From Aquirufa rosea (GTDB lineage Bacteria; Bacteroidota; Bacteroidia; Cytophagales; Spirosomataceae): a stretch of DNA of 64,000 nucleotides. Of the stretch, positions 28,337 through 36,075 are shown in pieces. Within the stretch, counting starts at the first letter, position 1; every line of letters starts with the position of its first letter. The stretch lies in contig NZ_SDHY01000008.1 in NCBI RefSeq assembly GCF_004118285.1, positions 1-64,000 on the forward strand, in the 5' to 3' direction. The notes below the pieces were generated by a model, which saw nothing but the letters and a program-made list of their open reading frames with translations, searched no databases and was not told the DNA's origin. Made by a program: the position numbers and the translations under genes.

Positions 28337-31300
28337 TTAAAAAGTAATGTTGAAGTTCACGCCATATCGACGAACCGAAGGTGTCTGCGGACCTGATTCA
28401 TTACCAAAAACATACTGATTTAAGTCAATATCTGTCTTTTCGGCAAAATAGAATAGATTACGTCCTACTAAAGAAACATTGGCCTGATGTACAAATTTGC
28501 CGAACCAAGCTGCTGGCAAATTGAAAGTCAAATTCACTTCACGAAGCATACTGAATGTTCTGCTCATTAAATTTCCTTCCTCCGTATTATAGTATCTAGA
28601 AACATAATCTTGCACAAATTGCTTAGTGGTATTGGGCGTGTATTGTAGAGCCGAATAATTAGTAACCTTACCGTCCACATCATAAGCTATCGCCACTCCA
28701 TTGCTAATTTGAACTCCTTCTCCTACAAAAGCCTTTACGCCCAAGAAATCCTGTGGACGGGCCTCTGCGAATATTCCGGTAGTTGTACCAATGTGACGTC
28801 CACCACGGTAGGTTTGCTTCTGTGTATAGTTAGAAATAACTCCTCCTACACGACCATCAAACTGAAAACTTAAACTCACATTTTTATACGTGAATTTGTT
28901 ATTGATACCATACACAAAATCCGAATTAGTATTTCCTAAATATTGGGCAACCGGGTTGTATATAGGACGACCAGAAGCATCATTGATGATTTTTCCATCA
29001 GGAGTACGTACAAAAGCTCGGCCATACATTTTGTCCAAACGATCACCTACTTTTAAGAATGTATTTAAGCTATTAACCCCAGGATAAATCTCTTTTAATG
29101 TTTCAATGTAGGAACCGTAATTAGCTACCACATCCCAAATGAAACCACTTTCTGTTTTAACGGGGGTTCCCGTAATGGCAATATCAAAACCATTTTTCTC
29201 TGTTTTGATACCATTTACCAAAGCTGCACTATATCCAGAAGTAGTGGAAATAGGCAAGGAGAAAATAGAAGGTCCATCCAACGAATTCCAATAAGTAACA
29301 TCAAAACCTAAGCGATTCTTCATCACACGAAAATCCAATCCAATCTCCTTTTGAGTGGTCGTACTAGGATTCAAATTGGGATTATTCAACGTATTAGTGT
29401 AAGATGCCGCAGTCTGATTGTTGTACAATGGGAAAGTAGAGTAAACAGCAGCATTAGTATAGGCAGGGCCATCATAAGGTGCCTGGTACTGTTCTCCGTA
29501 ACCTATTGGATTACCACTTCCTATGGAAGGTGTCGTACCTATCGTGGAGGCAGTTAAACCATCTTTTACATTCGCATAGGATGCTCTCAATTTGAAGAAG
29601 GAAATTACCTCAGGTAATTTTATGTAATCAGATATTACTGTTGAAGCCGAAACCGATGGGTAGAAAAAAGCATTATTACCTGCTGGTAAAGTAGATAATT
29701 TATCTAAACGACCCGTGGTAGATACCGTGATGAAATTCTTATATGAAAAATCCGCTGAATAATATGCTGACAAAACGCGCATTTCAGAACCGAAGTTAAA
29801 TACCTTCACTGGATTAGAGGAGTTGGCAAAATTGTATAAACCTGGTACATTTAAATAATCAGTAGTTCCGTACATGGATTTATATTGGAAAGTTCTCATA
29901 CTCCCCCCTGCTGTAATCTTCGTGTTTAATCCCCGCGTAATATCTTTGTCATACGAAACCAATAATTCCGTATTATTCTCAAACAAAGAACGACGATCTT
30001 CGCGGTAATCACCGCGGCGCTCATCACGGCCATAAGATCCAGCTGAGTAAGGGAATTTCTCCGTTCTTAACATATCCCAAGTAGTTACTTGCGTACGTCC
30101 TAAAACTTCCAAGCCATCTGCTAATTGGTAACGAAGAGCGGCCTGTCCAATAACGTCATTTTTATAATGGCCTCTCAACCATTCATATGACATAAAATAT
30201 GGGTTATTATACCGCTGATACTCCGCATAAATCTGCTGTATGCCTTCCTTACCTTTTTGCCAATAGTTACGCATATCTTCTACGTTCCAATCCGCACCAG
30301 CCCAGTACACCATATTGTAAATAATGGAGTTAGGTCCATAATTAACGTCTGGGATATTGGGAGTATATTGACGGTTATACTGCAAATTTGACTCAAATTT
30401 TAATCGATCTGAGAATTTGTAATCTGCCACAATATTGAAATTGGTAATGTTCATTTTGGTATTTGGAACAATACCTTTTTGATAAATGTGAGAAGTAGAA
30501 AAACGCAAATTGTATTTATCGCCAGTGGCTGAAACTGACACGTTATTGGTAGATAGGATTCCTACCTCTAAAAAACGCTTCAAGTTATCTTTACCTCGAT
30601 TAATCCAAGGTGTCCCCGCACGTACTCCTGTAATTGGATCTACTGGAGAGTCATATTGAGGAATCAACTGACCATTGAATTTTGGACCCCAACCCCCATC
30701 ATAATCTCCATCATTTAATCCGCCTCCTTTACCATCCACAAAGGCATAACGACCGTGATCACCTGGGCCATACTCATCCTGAACTACAGGAATCGCATAA
30801 AATCCATTCTCCATCATAGTAGATGAATTTGCCTCAACAGAGAATCCTCTTTTGTCTTTTGACCCACGCTTGGTCGTAATTAAGATTGCTCCATTCTTTC
30901 CACGAAAACCATATAATGCCGAAGCTGAAGCTCCTTTCAAAACCGAATACGTTTCAATATCATCTGGAGAAATATTCCATGTATCTGAGTTGATAGGGAC
31001 CCCATCTACCACATATAACACGGTAGAGTTACCCCTTAATGAAATAGTAGGCTTTCGTAAGAGCTCTGGCTGTGCACCCACTGTCAAACCAGCTACCTTT
31101 CCTGCCAATGCATTTATAGCATTAGGTTCACGTGCTTTTACTACTGAGGCTCCGTCTAATGATTGAATGGAAACACCAATTTTCCTAACTTCTTTTTTAA
31201 TACCCAAAGCGGTCACTACCACCTCTTGTAATTGTTTTTCATCACTTGAAAGCACAATAGTCAATTCTGTTTGTGAACCTACCGACACCTCTTGTTTTTG

Positions 31301-31573
31301 ATATCCCACCATAGAAATTTGCAATACTGCATTGGGATTAACAGATAGACTAAAATGTCCTTCTACATTTGTATTAGTACCTAGTTTTGTACCTTTAATT
31401 TGGACAGATACTCCTGGAATCCCGGAATTGTCCTCTTTGGCAATTACTCGACCACTAATACTTCTAGATTGGCCCAATGCCAACATGGCTGTCAATTGGA
31501 AAAAGATAAGCATTAGCCATACTGACTTCTGAGCCATCTTTTCTCGAGACAATTTTTGTAAATAGTTCTTCAT
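28337..31573 (-). CDS. SusC/RagA-family TonB-linked outer-membrane transporter
   Basis: A 1078-residue TonB-dependent channel. A signal peptide ends near residue 35 (LALGQS), followed by a carboxypeptidase-like regulatory domain (about 38-115) with GVSVQIKGTKLGTNT and the TonB-box-like LQEVVVTALG. The plug domain contains RGNSTVLYVVDGVPI and ASASALYGFRGKNGAILIT. The rest is a 22-strand beta barrel ending in Phe (NFNITF), the usual assembly signal. It imports large or scarce substrates using proton-motive force through TonB/ExbBD encoded elsewhere. It is paired with susD and divergent from the phosphonate enzymes, with a leader of over 200 bases. Confidence 0.93.
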   Translation of the reverse strand: MKNYLQKLSREKMAQKSVWLMLIFFQLTAMLALGQSRSISGRVIAKEDNSGIPGVSVQIKGTKLGTNTNVEGHFSLSVNPNAVLQISMVGYQKQEVSVGSQTELTIVLSSDEKQLQEVVVTALGIKKEVRKIGVSIQSLDGASVVKAREPNAINALAGKVAGLTVGAQPELLRKPTISLRGNSTVLYVVDGVPINSDTWNISPDDIETYSVLKGASASALYGFRGKNGAILITTKRGSKDKRGFSVEANSSTMMENGFYAIPVVQDEYGPGDHGRYAFVDGKGGGLNDGDYDGGWGPKFNGQLIPQYDSPVDPITGVRAGTPWINRGKDNLKRFLEVGILSTNNVSVSATGDKYNLRFSTSHIYQKGIVPNTKMNITNFNIVADYKFSDRLKFESNLQYNRQYTPNIPDVNYGPNSIIYNMVYWAGADWNVEDMRNYWQKGKEGIQQIYAEYQRYNNPYFMSYEWLRGHYKNDVIGQAALRYQLADGLEVLGRTQVTTWDMLRTEKFPYSAGSYGRDERRGDYREDRRSLFENNTELLVSYDKDITRGLNTKITAGGSMRTFQYKSMYGTTDYLNVPGLYNFANSSNPVKVFNFGSEMRVLSAYYSADFSYKNFITVSTTGRLDKLSTLPAGNNAFFYPSVSASTVISDYIKLPEVISFFKLRASYANVKDGLTASTIGTTPSIGSGNPIGYGEQYQAPYDGPAYTNAAVYSTFPLYNNQTAASYTNTLNNPNLNPSTTTQKEIGLDFRVMKNRLGFDVTYWNSLDGPSIFSLPISTTSGYSAALVNGIKTEKNGFDIAITGTPVKTESGFIWDVVANYGSYIETLKEIYPGVNSLNTFLKVGDRLDKMYGRAFVRTPDGKIINDASGRPIYNPVAQYLGNTNSDFVYGINNKFTYKNVSLSFQFDGRVGGVISNYTQKQTYRGGRHIGTTTGIFAEARPQDFLGVKAFVGEGVQISNGVAIAYDVDGKVTNYSALQYTPNTTKQFVQDYVSRYYNTEEGNLMSRTFSMLREVNLTFNLPAAWFGKFVHQANVSLVGRNLFYFAEKTDIDLNQYVFGNESGPQTPSVRRYGVNFNITF

Positions 31574-31801
31574 AAAGATTTTAAATTTTAAAGAAATGTG
31601 TCATAATCATTCCAGGAATTAAATCCAAAAAAGACAAGTACTTCTGGATGGCTTTCTCAGACTAAATGGTCTTCATGAAGTGCTACGCGGCTTATAAGTT
31701 CTAAATAACCTTTAGCCATTGTCGACTTATCAATACCTATCTGTAATCCCCTGTTAAAATACCTTTTCATTCATTGGAATTCTCCTCCTCGAATTTTCCC
31801 A

Positions 31802-31829
31802 CAAAAGTATGGGGCTCAGATAAGCTCAA
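31802..31829 (-). promoter_or_regulatory. Promoter candidate of susC-susD
   Basis: On the minus strand TACTTTTG (31809 to 31802) is an exact -7 element, with TTG (31829 to 31827) 17 bases upstream. Transcription would start near 31795 and leave a leader of about 220 bases before the susC start. The leader has no recognised RNA family. Confidence 0.5.
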
Positions 31830-31872
31830 TATGTGCCAAGGGATAAGGAATTGTTAAGAAATTTAGAGTCAG

Positions 31873-31910
31873 ATTAATAAACTATTATCCAGCTATTAAG
31901 CCATTATTAG
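31873..31910. promoter_or_regulatory. Four ATTA boxes at exact 11-bp period (PhoB-type operator candidate)
   Basis: ATTAA starts at 31873, ATTAT at 31884, ATTAA at 31895 and ATTAG at 31906: four boxes spaced exactly 11 bases. The last three share TATTA. PhoB-family response regulators bind direct repeats of 7 bases plus a 4-base spacer, that is, an 11-base period. The array lies in the 458-base divergent region between susC and the phnX-like gene, about 300 bases from the former and 120 from the latter. A weak plus-strand -7 element, TATCTTTA at 31953-31960, could serve the phnX-like gene. The family of the regulator is an inference. Confidence 0.5.
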
Positions 31911-32031
31911 GTCGACTTATTAGGCTCTAGCCAAAGAAGATAAGACCTAATTTATCTTTACAATTATTTTAAATCCAGCTAACAAGTAGCTAATCTACTT
32001 TCAGGAAATTCGTATTCATTCCCAACAAAGT

Positions 32032-32778
32032 ATGTTATCAAAAAATATTGAGTTAGTCGTATTGGATATGGCTGGTACTACCATTATAGATGAACACGAA
32101 GTAGAACATTGCTTCAAATTGGCTGCCAAAAAAAATGGACTAAAAGCTAGTGATGCCCGAATTCTCTCCATGCAAGGCTATGCCAAATTGCAAGTATTTC
32201 AAACTCTTTGGGAAGAACATTTAGGTGAGAATCACCCTAATATCCTCCCAAAAGCAGATGATTCATACCAAGATTTTAAAGAAATTCTTGAAAACCATTA
32301 TCAACACCACGATGTGAGGCCAACAGAAGGTTGTTTACAACTGTTTGAATACTTACATCATCAAGGTATTTACATTGCCTTGACAACTGGCTTTTACCGC
32401 AAAGTGGCCAATATCATTTTAGCTAAAATAGGTTGGGGGCAATCACTCGACCATAATTATATGAATATTCACAATAATGCTGGTATTCACCTTTCGATCT
32501 GCCCAGATGAAGTTCGAGGTGTTGGGAGACCGTCCCCCGACATGATTGAATTTGCTATGTCCAGATTAGGTATTTCAGATAAAAGTAAGGTTATCAACGT
32601 GGGAGACACTCCCGTAGATTTAGCATTTGGCAAAAACGCGGGTATCCGATTGGCACTGGCTGTTTGCAATGGAACTCATACTTACGAGCAATTAGCTCCA
32701 TTTCCCAACGACGGCTTATTAAATAACATCGCTGAATTAATCCCAATTATAGAAAAAATAAATCATGAAAAAGTATGA
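32032..32778 (+). CDS. Phosphonatase-like HAD hydrolase (PhnX-like)
   Basis: A 248-residue HAD enzyme of the PhnX-like family (the type named 'phosphonatase-like hydrolase'). The nucleophile Asp12 is in LDMAGTT, the same position and motif as in phosphonoacetaldehyde hydrolase. Lys52 in MQGYAK matches the place of the Schiff-base lysine that PhnX uses for C-P cleavage. Other HAD motifs are TTGF (118-121), GRPSPD (165-170) and VGDTPVD with Asp192. The predicted reaction is phosphonoacetaldehyde to acetaldehyde and phosphate. The next gene begins inside its last codons (14-base overlap). Confidence 0.85.
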   Translation: MLSKNIELVVLDMAGTTIIDEHEVEHCFKLAAKKNGLKASDARILSMQGYAKLQVFQTLWEEHLGENHPNILPKADDSYQDFKEILENHYQHHDVRPTEGCLQLFEYLHHQGIYIALTTGFYRKVANIILAKIGWGQSLDHNYMNIHNNAGIHLSICPDEVRGVGRPSPDMIEFAMSRLGISDKSKVINVGDTPVDLAFGKNAGIRLALAVCNGTHTYEQLAPFPNDGLLNNIAELIPIIEKINHEKV

Positions 32779-33910
32779 TTTGATCATAGTAGGTGCTGGA
32801 ATCATCGGCACTTTTTGTGCCTATCATGCCTTAAAAAAAGGCAAGTCAGTACTCCTATTAGAAAAAGATAGTCAACCCTTTGAAGCCAGTTTCAGAAATT
32901 TTGGACAAGCAGTTCCTTCTGGTCAATCCTTAAACCATTGGTTTGATTATGGCCGAAAATCCCTAAAAATTTACAGAGATATACAAGACTATACCGACAT
33001 TTCCATGGTCAAAAATGGTAGCTGGTACTATGCTTCTGATGATCAAGAAATGACTTTGTTAGAAGAAATGCACCAATTATTTATTGAAAGAGATTATCCC
33101 AATAAACTTTTTTCTGCCGAAGCTTGCTTGATGGAGAACCCAATGCTTAAAAAAGAATATGTGAAAGGAGGTTTATATTTTCCAGATGAAGCTTCACTTA
33201 ATCCTTTAGTAATGGTACATCGAGTAAGAGAGTACTTAATTCAATATATGGGTTTGCATTATCTCCCTCTTTATTCCGTGATATCAGTAGAAAAAAAACG
33301 TGGCATAGCTAAAATTCAAAGTGCTAATGGGCAAGTTTTTTGGGCCGATAAGATCATTATAGCAAATGGCAGGGACACTCAATTCTTATTTCCAGAAGTC
33401 TATACGCAAGCTGAACTAAAAATCTGTAAACTTCAGATGATGCGACTAAAGTCTCAAAAAAGAACATTAAAGGCAAATATTTTAACTGGTCTCAGTATTC
33501 GCAGATATGAAAGTTTCCATTTTTGTCCTTCTTATGCTCGAATACAAGCGAATGCAGAACAGCAAAAACTTCAAGATCAAGGAATTCACATTTTATTCAA
33601 ACAAGCTGATGATGGATCAATCATTTTGGGTGACTCTCATAGCTATGCTCCCGTTCATCAACAAGCCCAATTGGGATTTGAAATTTCTACTGAAATCAAT
33701 GAAATGATGCTCCTTGAAGCCAAAAAAATACTTGAATTGGAAAGCTGGGAGGTAGAATCTACTTGGGCAGGGTTTTACTTACAAGCAAATAAATCCGATA
33801 TATTTACCAAAATGTTGGATGACGTCATCCATATAATTACTGGAATCGGTGGGAAGGGTATGACGACAAGCCCTGGATTTACTGCTGATTATATTCATAA
33901 ACTATATTAA
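32765..33910 (+). CDS. FAD-dependent amine oxidoreductase of the phosphonate-associated type
   Basis: A 381-residue DAO-superfamily flavoprotein. The FAD-binding motif is IIVGAGIIGTFCAYHAL, followed by FEASFRNFGQAVPSG, characteristic of the TIGR03364-type proteins found in phosphonate gene clusters. The C-terminal FAD motif is ITGIGGKGMTTSPGFT. I recall that relatives have been reported to oxidise aminoethylphosphonate or its N-methyl form to phosphonoacetaldehyde; this is not verified here. That product is the substrate of the upstream PhnX-like enzyme, and the genes overlap by 14 bases. No transaminase gene is near, so this enzyme probably replaces PhnW. It is predicted to be cytoplasmic. 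Confidence 0.8.
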   Translation: MKKYDLIIVGAGIIGTFCAYHALKKGKSVLLLEKDSQPFEASFRNFGQAVPSGQSLNHWFDYGRKSLKIYRDIQDYTDISMVKNGSWYYASDDQEMTLLEEMHQLFIERDYPNKLFSAEACLMENPMLKKEYVKGGLYFPDEASLNPLVMVHRVREYLIQYMGLHYLPLYSVISVEKKRGIAKIQSANGQVFWADKIIIANGRDTQFLFPEVYTQAELKICKLQMMRLKSQKRTLKANILTGLSIRRYESFHFCPSYARIQANAEQQKLQDQGIHILFKQADDGSIILGDSHSYAPVHQQAQLGFEISTEINEMMLLEAKKILELESWEVESTWAGFYLQANKSDIFTKMLDDVIHIITGIGGKGMTTSPGFTADYIHKLY

Positions 33911-33916
33911 ACCTTC

Positions 33917-34993
33917 ATGAAAAAACTACTTTCATTTAGCCTACTATTATTTGTTGCCTTTAATAACTTTGGCCAAAGCTCTCAAAAAAAATTTCCCAAA
34001 AACATCATCTTTCTCATCGGTGATGGCATGGGCGTCAGTCAGATATATGCTGGACTCACTCTCAATAAAGGTGAGTTAGCCTTGGAGAGAATTCGCCATA
34101 TTGGCTTTCATAAAAATCAATCTTCTGATAATTATGTAACCGACTCTGCAGCCGGAGCTACAGCCTTTTCCATCGGTCAAAAAACCTATAATGGAGCCAT
34201 TGGTGTAGATGCTACGCAAATGGCTCATCCCACTCTTTTGGAAATGGCTGAGAAAAAGGGCCTAGCTACTGGACTGGTGAGCACCGCAGACATTACGGAT
34301 GCCACTCCCGCAGCATTTATTGCTCACCAAATTAAGCGTAATATGCACGATGAAATTGCCAAAGATTTCCTAAAAACAGATGTAGACATCGTAGTAGGGG
34401 GTGGCAGAAAAAGCTTTGACCAAAGGAAAGATGGTCAAAATTTATTGGATTCATTACGCGCTAAAAAATACCAAGTAGTTGAATCAGATGCCGAAATGAA
34501 TTCCATCAAACAAGGTAAATTCGTGTATCTATATGCCCCTGGCGATCCTAAGAAAATTATAGAGGGAAGAGGAGATGTGCTGTTGGACGCTTCCAAAAAA
34601 TCTTTTGAAATACTCTCCAAAAACAAAAAAGGATTTTTTGTCATGATTGAAGGGGGACAGATTGATTGGGGTGGACATGCCAATGATGCCAACTATGCTG
34701 CCACAGAAATGGTAGATTTTAACAAGACTATAGAAGCCGCTTTAAATTTTGCTGAAAAAGATAAAGAAACCTTGGTAGTTATTACCGCAGACCATGAAAC
34801 AGGAGGTATGGCTCTACTAGGGGGTGATATGGCTAAAGGAGAGATAAAAGCCTCGTTTATTACGAAAGGACATACGGGACAAATGGTACCTGTGTTTGCT
34901 TTTGGTCCAGGTTCTGAAGCCTTTCAGGGAATTTATCCCAATACCGCCATTTTTGATAAAATGAAAGCTGCACTTCGACTATCTCAAAAATAG
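33917..34993 (+). CDS. Secreted alkaline phosphatase (PhoA type)
   Basis: A 358-residue alkaline phosphatase with a signal peptide at residues 1-20 (ends NNFGQ). All catalytic residues of the PhoA family are visible: Asp36 in IGDGMG, the nucleophile Ser77 in VTDSAAGATA, Glu245, Asp250 and His254 in EGGQIDWGGHAND, Asp292 and His293 in TADHETGG, and His319 in KGHTGQ. It is on the short side for the family. It releases phosphate from phosphomonoesters outside the cytoplasm. It begins six bases after the FAD gene, in the same operon, which ties the locus to phosphorus supply. Confidence 0.92.
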   Translation: MKKLLSFSLLLFVAFNNFGQSSQKKFPKNIIFLIGDGMGVSQIYAGLTLNKGELALERIRHIGFHKNQSSDNYVTDSAAGATAFSIGQKTYNGAIGVDATQMAHPTLLEMAEKKGLATGLVSTADITDATPAAFIAHQIKRNMHDEIAKDFLKTDVDIVVGGGRKSFDQRKDGQNLLDSLRAKKYQVVESDAEMNSIKQGKFVYLYAPGDPKKIIEGRGDVLLDASKKSFEILSKNKKGFFVMIEGGQIDWGGHANDANYAATEMVDFNKTIEAALNFAEKDKETLVVITADHETGGMALLGGDMAKGEIKASFITKGHTGQMVPVFAFGPGSEAFQGIYPNTAIFDKMKAALRLSQK

Positions 34994-35424
34994 ATCGTAA
35001 ACTTTTCATGTGAATTAGTAAAGCCCATTGCTTCATAAAAAGCATGGGCTTCTTTTCTTCGTTTATTCGACGTCACTTCAATCGATTTCACGTCCTTTTC
35101 TTTCAGTTCAGCTCGGAGTGTTTCTATTAACTTCCTTCCTAATCCATTTCCTTGGCAAGCGGCAGTGACAATCAATTCTTGAATTTCATACACCATTCCT
35201 TCATGGTGTAATAGGTTTTGACCGATAACACTCAAAAAACCTACTAATTGATTTTCCTGGCTTTCAACAACCCAAACAAACGTATGTGCATGACTAATGT
35301 ACTCCTTCCAGATCAGATGGAAAACCCTTGGATCGGATGTCCTATTTTCGAGCTCATTCACTAATTGTAGGACAGCATTTTCATCTTCTAATTTAGCTCT
35401 TCTAATGGAGAAACCTGGGTTCAT
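34984..35424 (-). CDS. phnO: GNAT acetyltransferase, PhnO-like (aminoalkylphosphonate N-acetyltransferase)
   Basis: A 146-residue GNAT protein. By eye it matches E. coli PhnO along its length: the run LLHHEGMVYEIQELIV corresponds to HLHHVNWIGEIQELVV, and EVTSNKRRKEAHAFYEAMGF matches the PhnO segment ending KRHDAHRFYLREGY, followed by SH-x-x-FT. The acetyl-CoA loop is QGNGLGRKL. PhnO acetylates aminoalkylphosphonates, either for assimilation or detoxification. The setting among phosphonate genes supports this. It is on the opposite strand, with its stop overlapping the alkaline phosphatase stop by ten bases, and divergent from phnZ. A generic GNAT role is the alternative. Confidence 0.7.
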   Translation of the reverse strand: MNPGFSIRRAKLEDENAVLQLVNELENRTSDPRVFHLIWKEYISHAHTFVWVVESQENQLVGFLSVIGQNLLHHEGMVYEIQELIVTAACQGNGLGRKLIETLRAELKEKDVKSIEVTSNKRRKEAHAFYEAMGFTNSHEKFTIYF

Positions 35425-35529
35425 TTTACGGATATATTATGGCAATATGAAATCTATTTTAAATCGCTTCTAGGGTATTTTTTACGCTTTTCAATGGGCT
35501 TAAATTACATAAAATACTTGAAATAGCAG

Positions 35530-36075
35530 ATGAAAGAGATTACTCAAAAAGTCCAAATCATGTTTGCCGAATTGGGGAATTCTCAATATGGTGGTGAATC
35601 AGTAAGCCAATTAGAACATGCCTTACAATGTGCCCAATTAGCAAAAGATCATGGTGCCTCATCCGCACTTATCATTGCGTGTTTATTGCATGATGTAGGT
35701 CATATTTTACATGCTCTACCTGACGACGCACCAGATATGGGAATTGATGATCAACATGAAAATCTGGCACATGACTTTCTAACTACTTACTTCCATGAAA
35801 ATGTCACCGAGCCAATCCGTTTACATGTAGATGCAAAACGCTATTTATGTACACGTGAAACTGGCTACCAAGATTTGCTAAGTGAGCCTTCTTTAATTAG
35901 CCTACAATTACAAGGTGGAGCCATGAAGGAAGAAGAGTGTCAAGCCTTTGAACAAAACCCATATTTTCAATCGGCCATTGAACTTAGAAAATATGATGAC
36001 ACGGCTAAAATTCCCGGGTTACAAGTTCTACCACTTGCCTATTATTTGGACATATTGGAGGAGGTCTCCTTATGA
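35530..36075 (+). CDS. phnZ: Phosphonate-degrading HD-domain oxygenase (PhnZ family)
   Basis: A 181-residue HD protein of the PhnZ type. PhnZ is a mixed-valence di-iron oxygenase that splits 2-amino-1-hydroxyethylphosphonate into glycine and phosphate. Likely iron ligands are His30, His54-Asp55 in LLHDVGH, His76, His99 and an Asp near 156 (RKYDD). Tyr20 and Glu23 in QYGGES have the spacing of the substrate-gating Tyr/Glu pair I remember for PhnZ. The usual partner PhnY, which hydroxylates aminoethylphosphonate first, is absent from the window. The next gene overlaps by four bases (ATGA). Confidence 0.87.
   Translation: MKEITQKVQIMFAELGNSQYGGESVSQLEHALQCAQLAKDHGASSALIIACLLHDVGHILHALPDDAPDMGIDDQHENLAHDFLTTYFHENVTEPIRLHVDAKRYLCTRETGYQDLLSEPSLISLQLQGGAMKEEECQAFEQNPYFQSAIELRKYDDTAKIPGLQVLPLAYYLDILEEVSL

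Noticed and set aside
31574-31800. Anti-sigma/ECF control of susC
   Set aside because: No sigma factor or FecR-type gene is adjacent; the long leader alone is not evidence for that mode of control.
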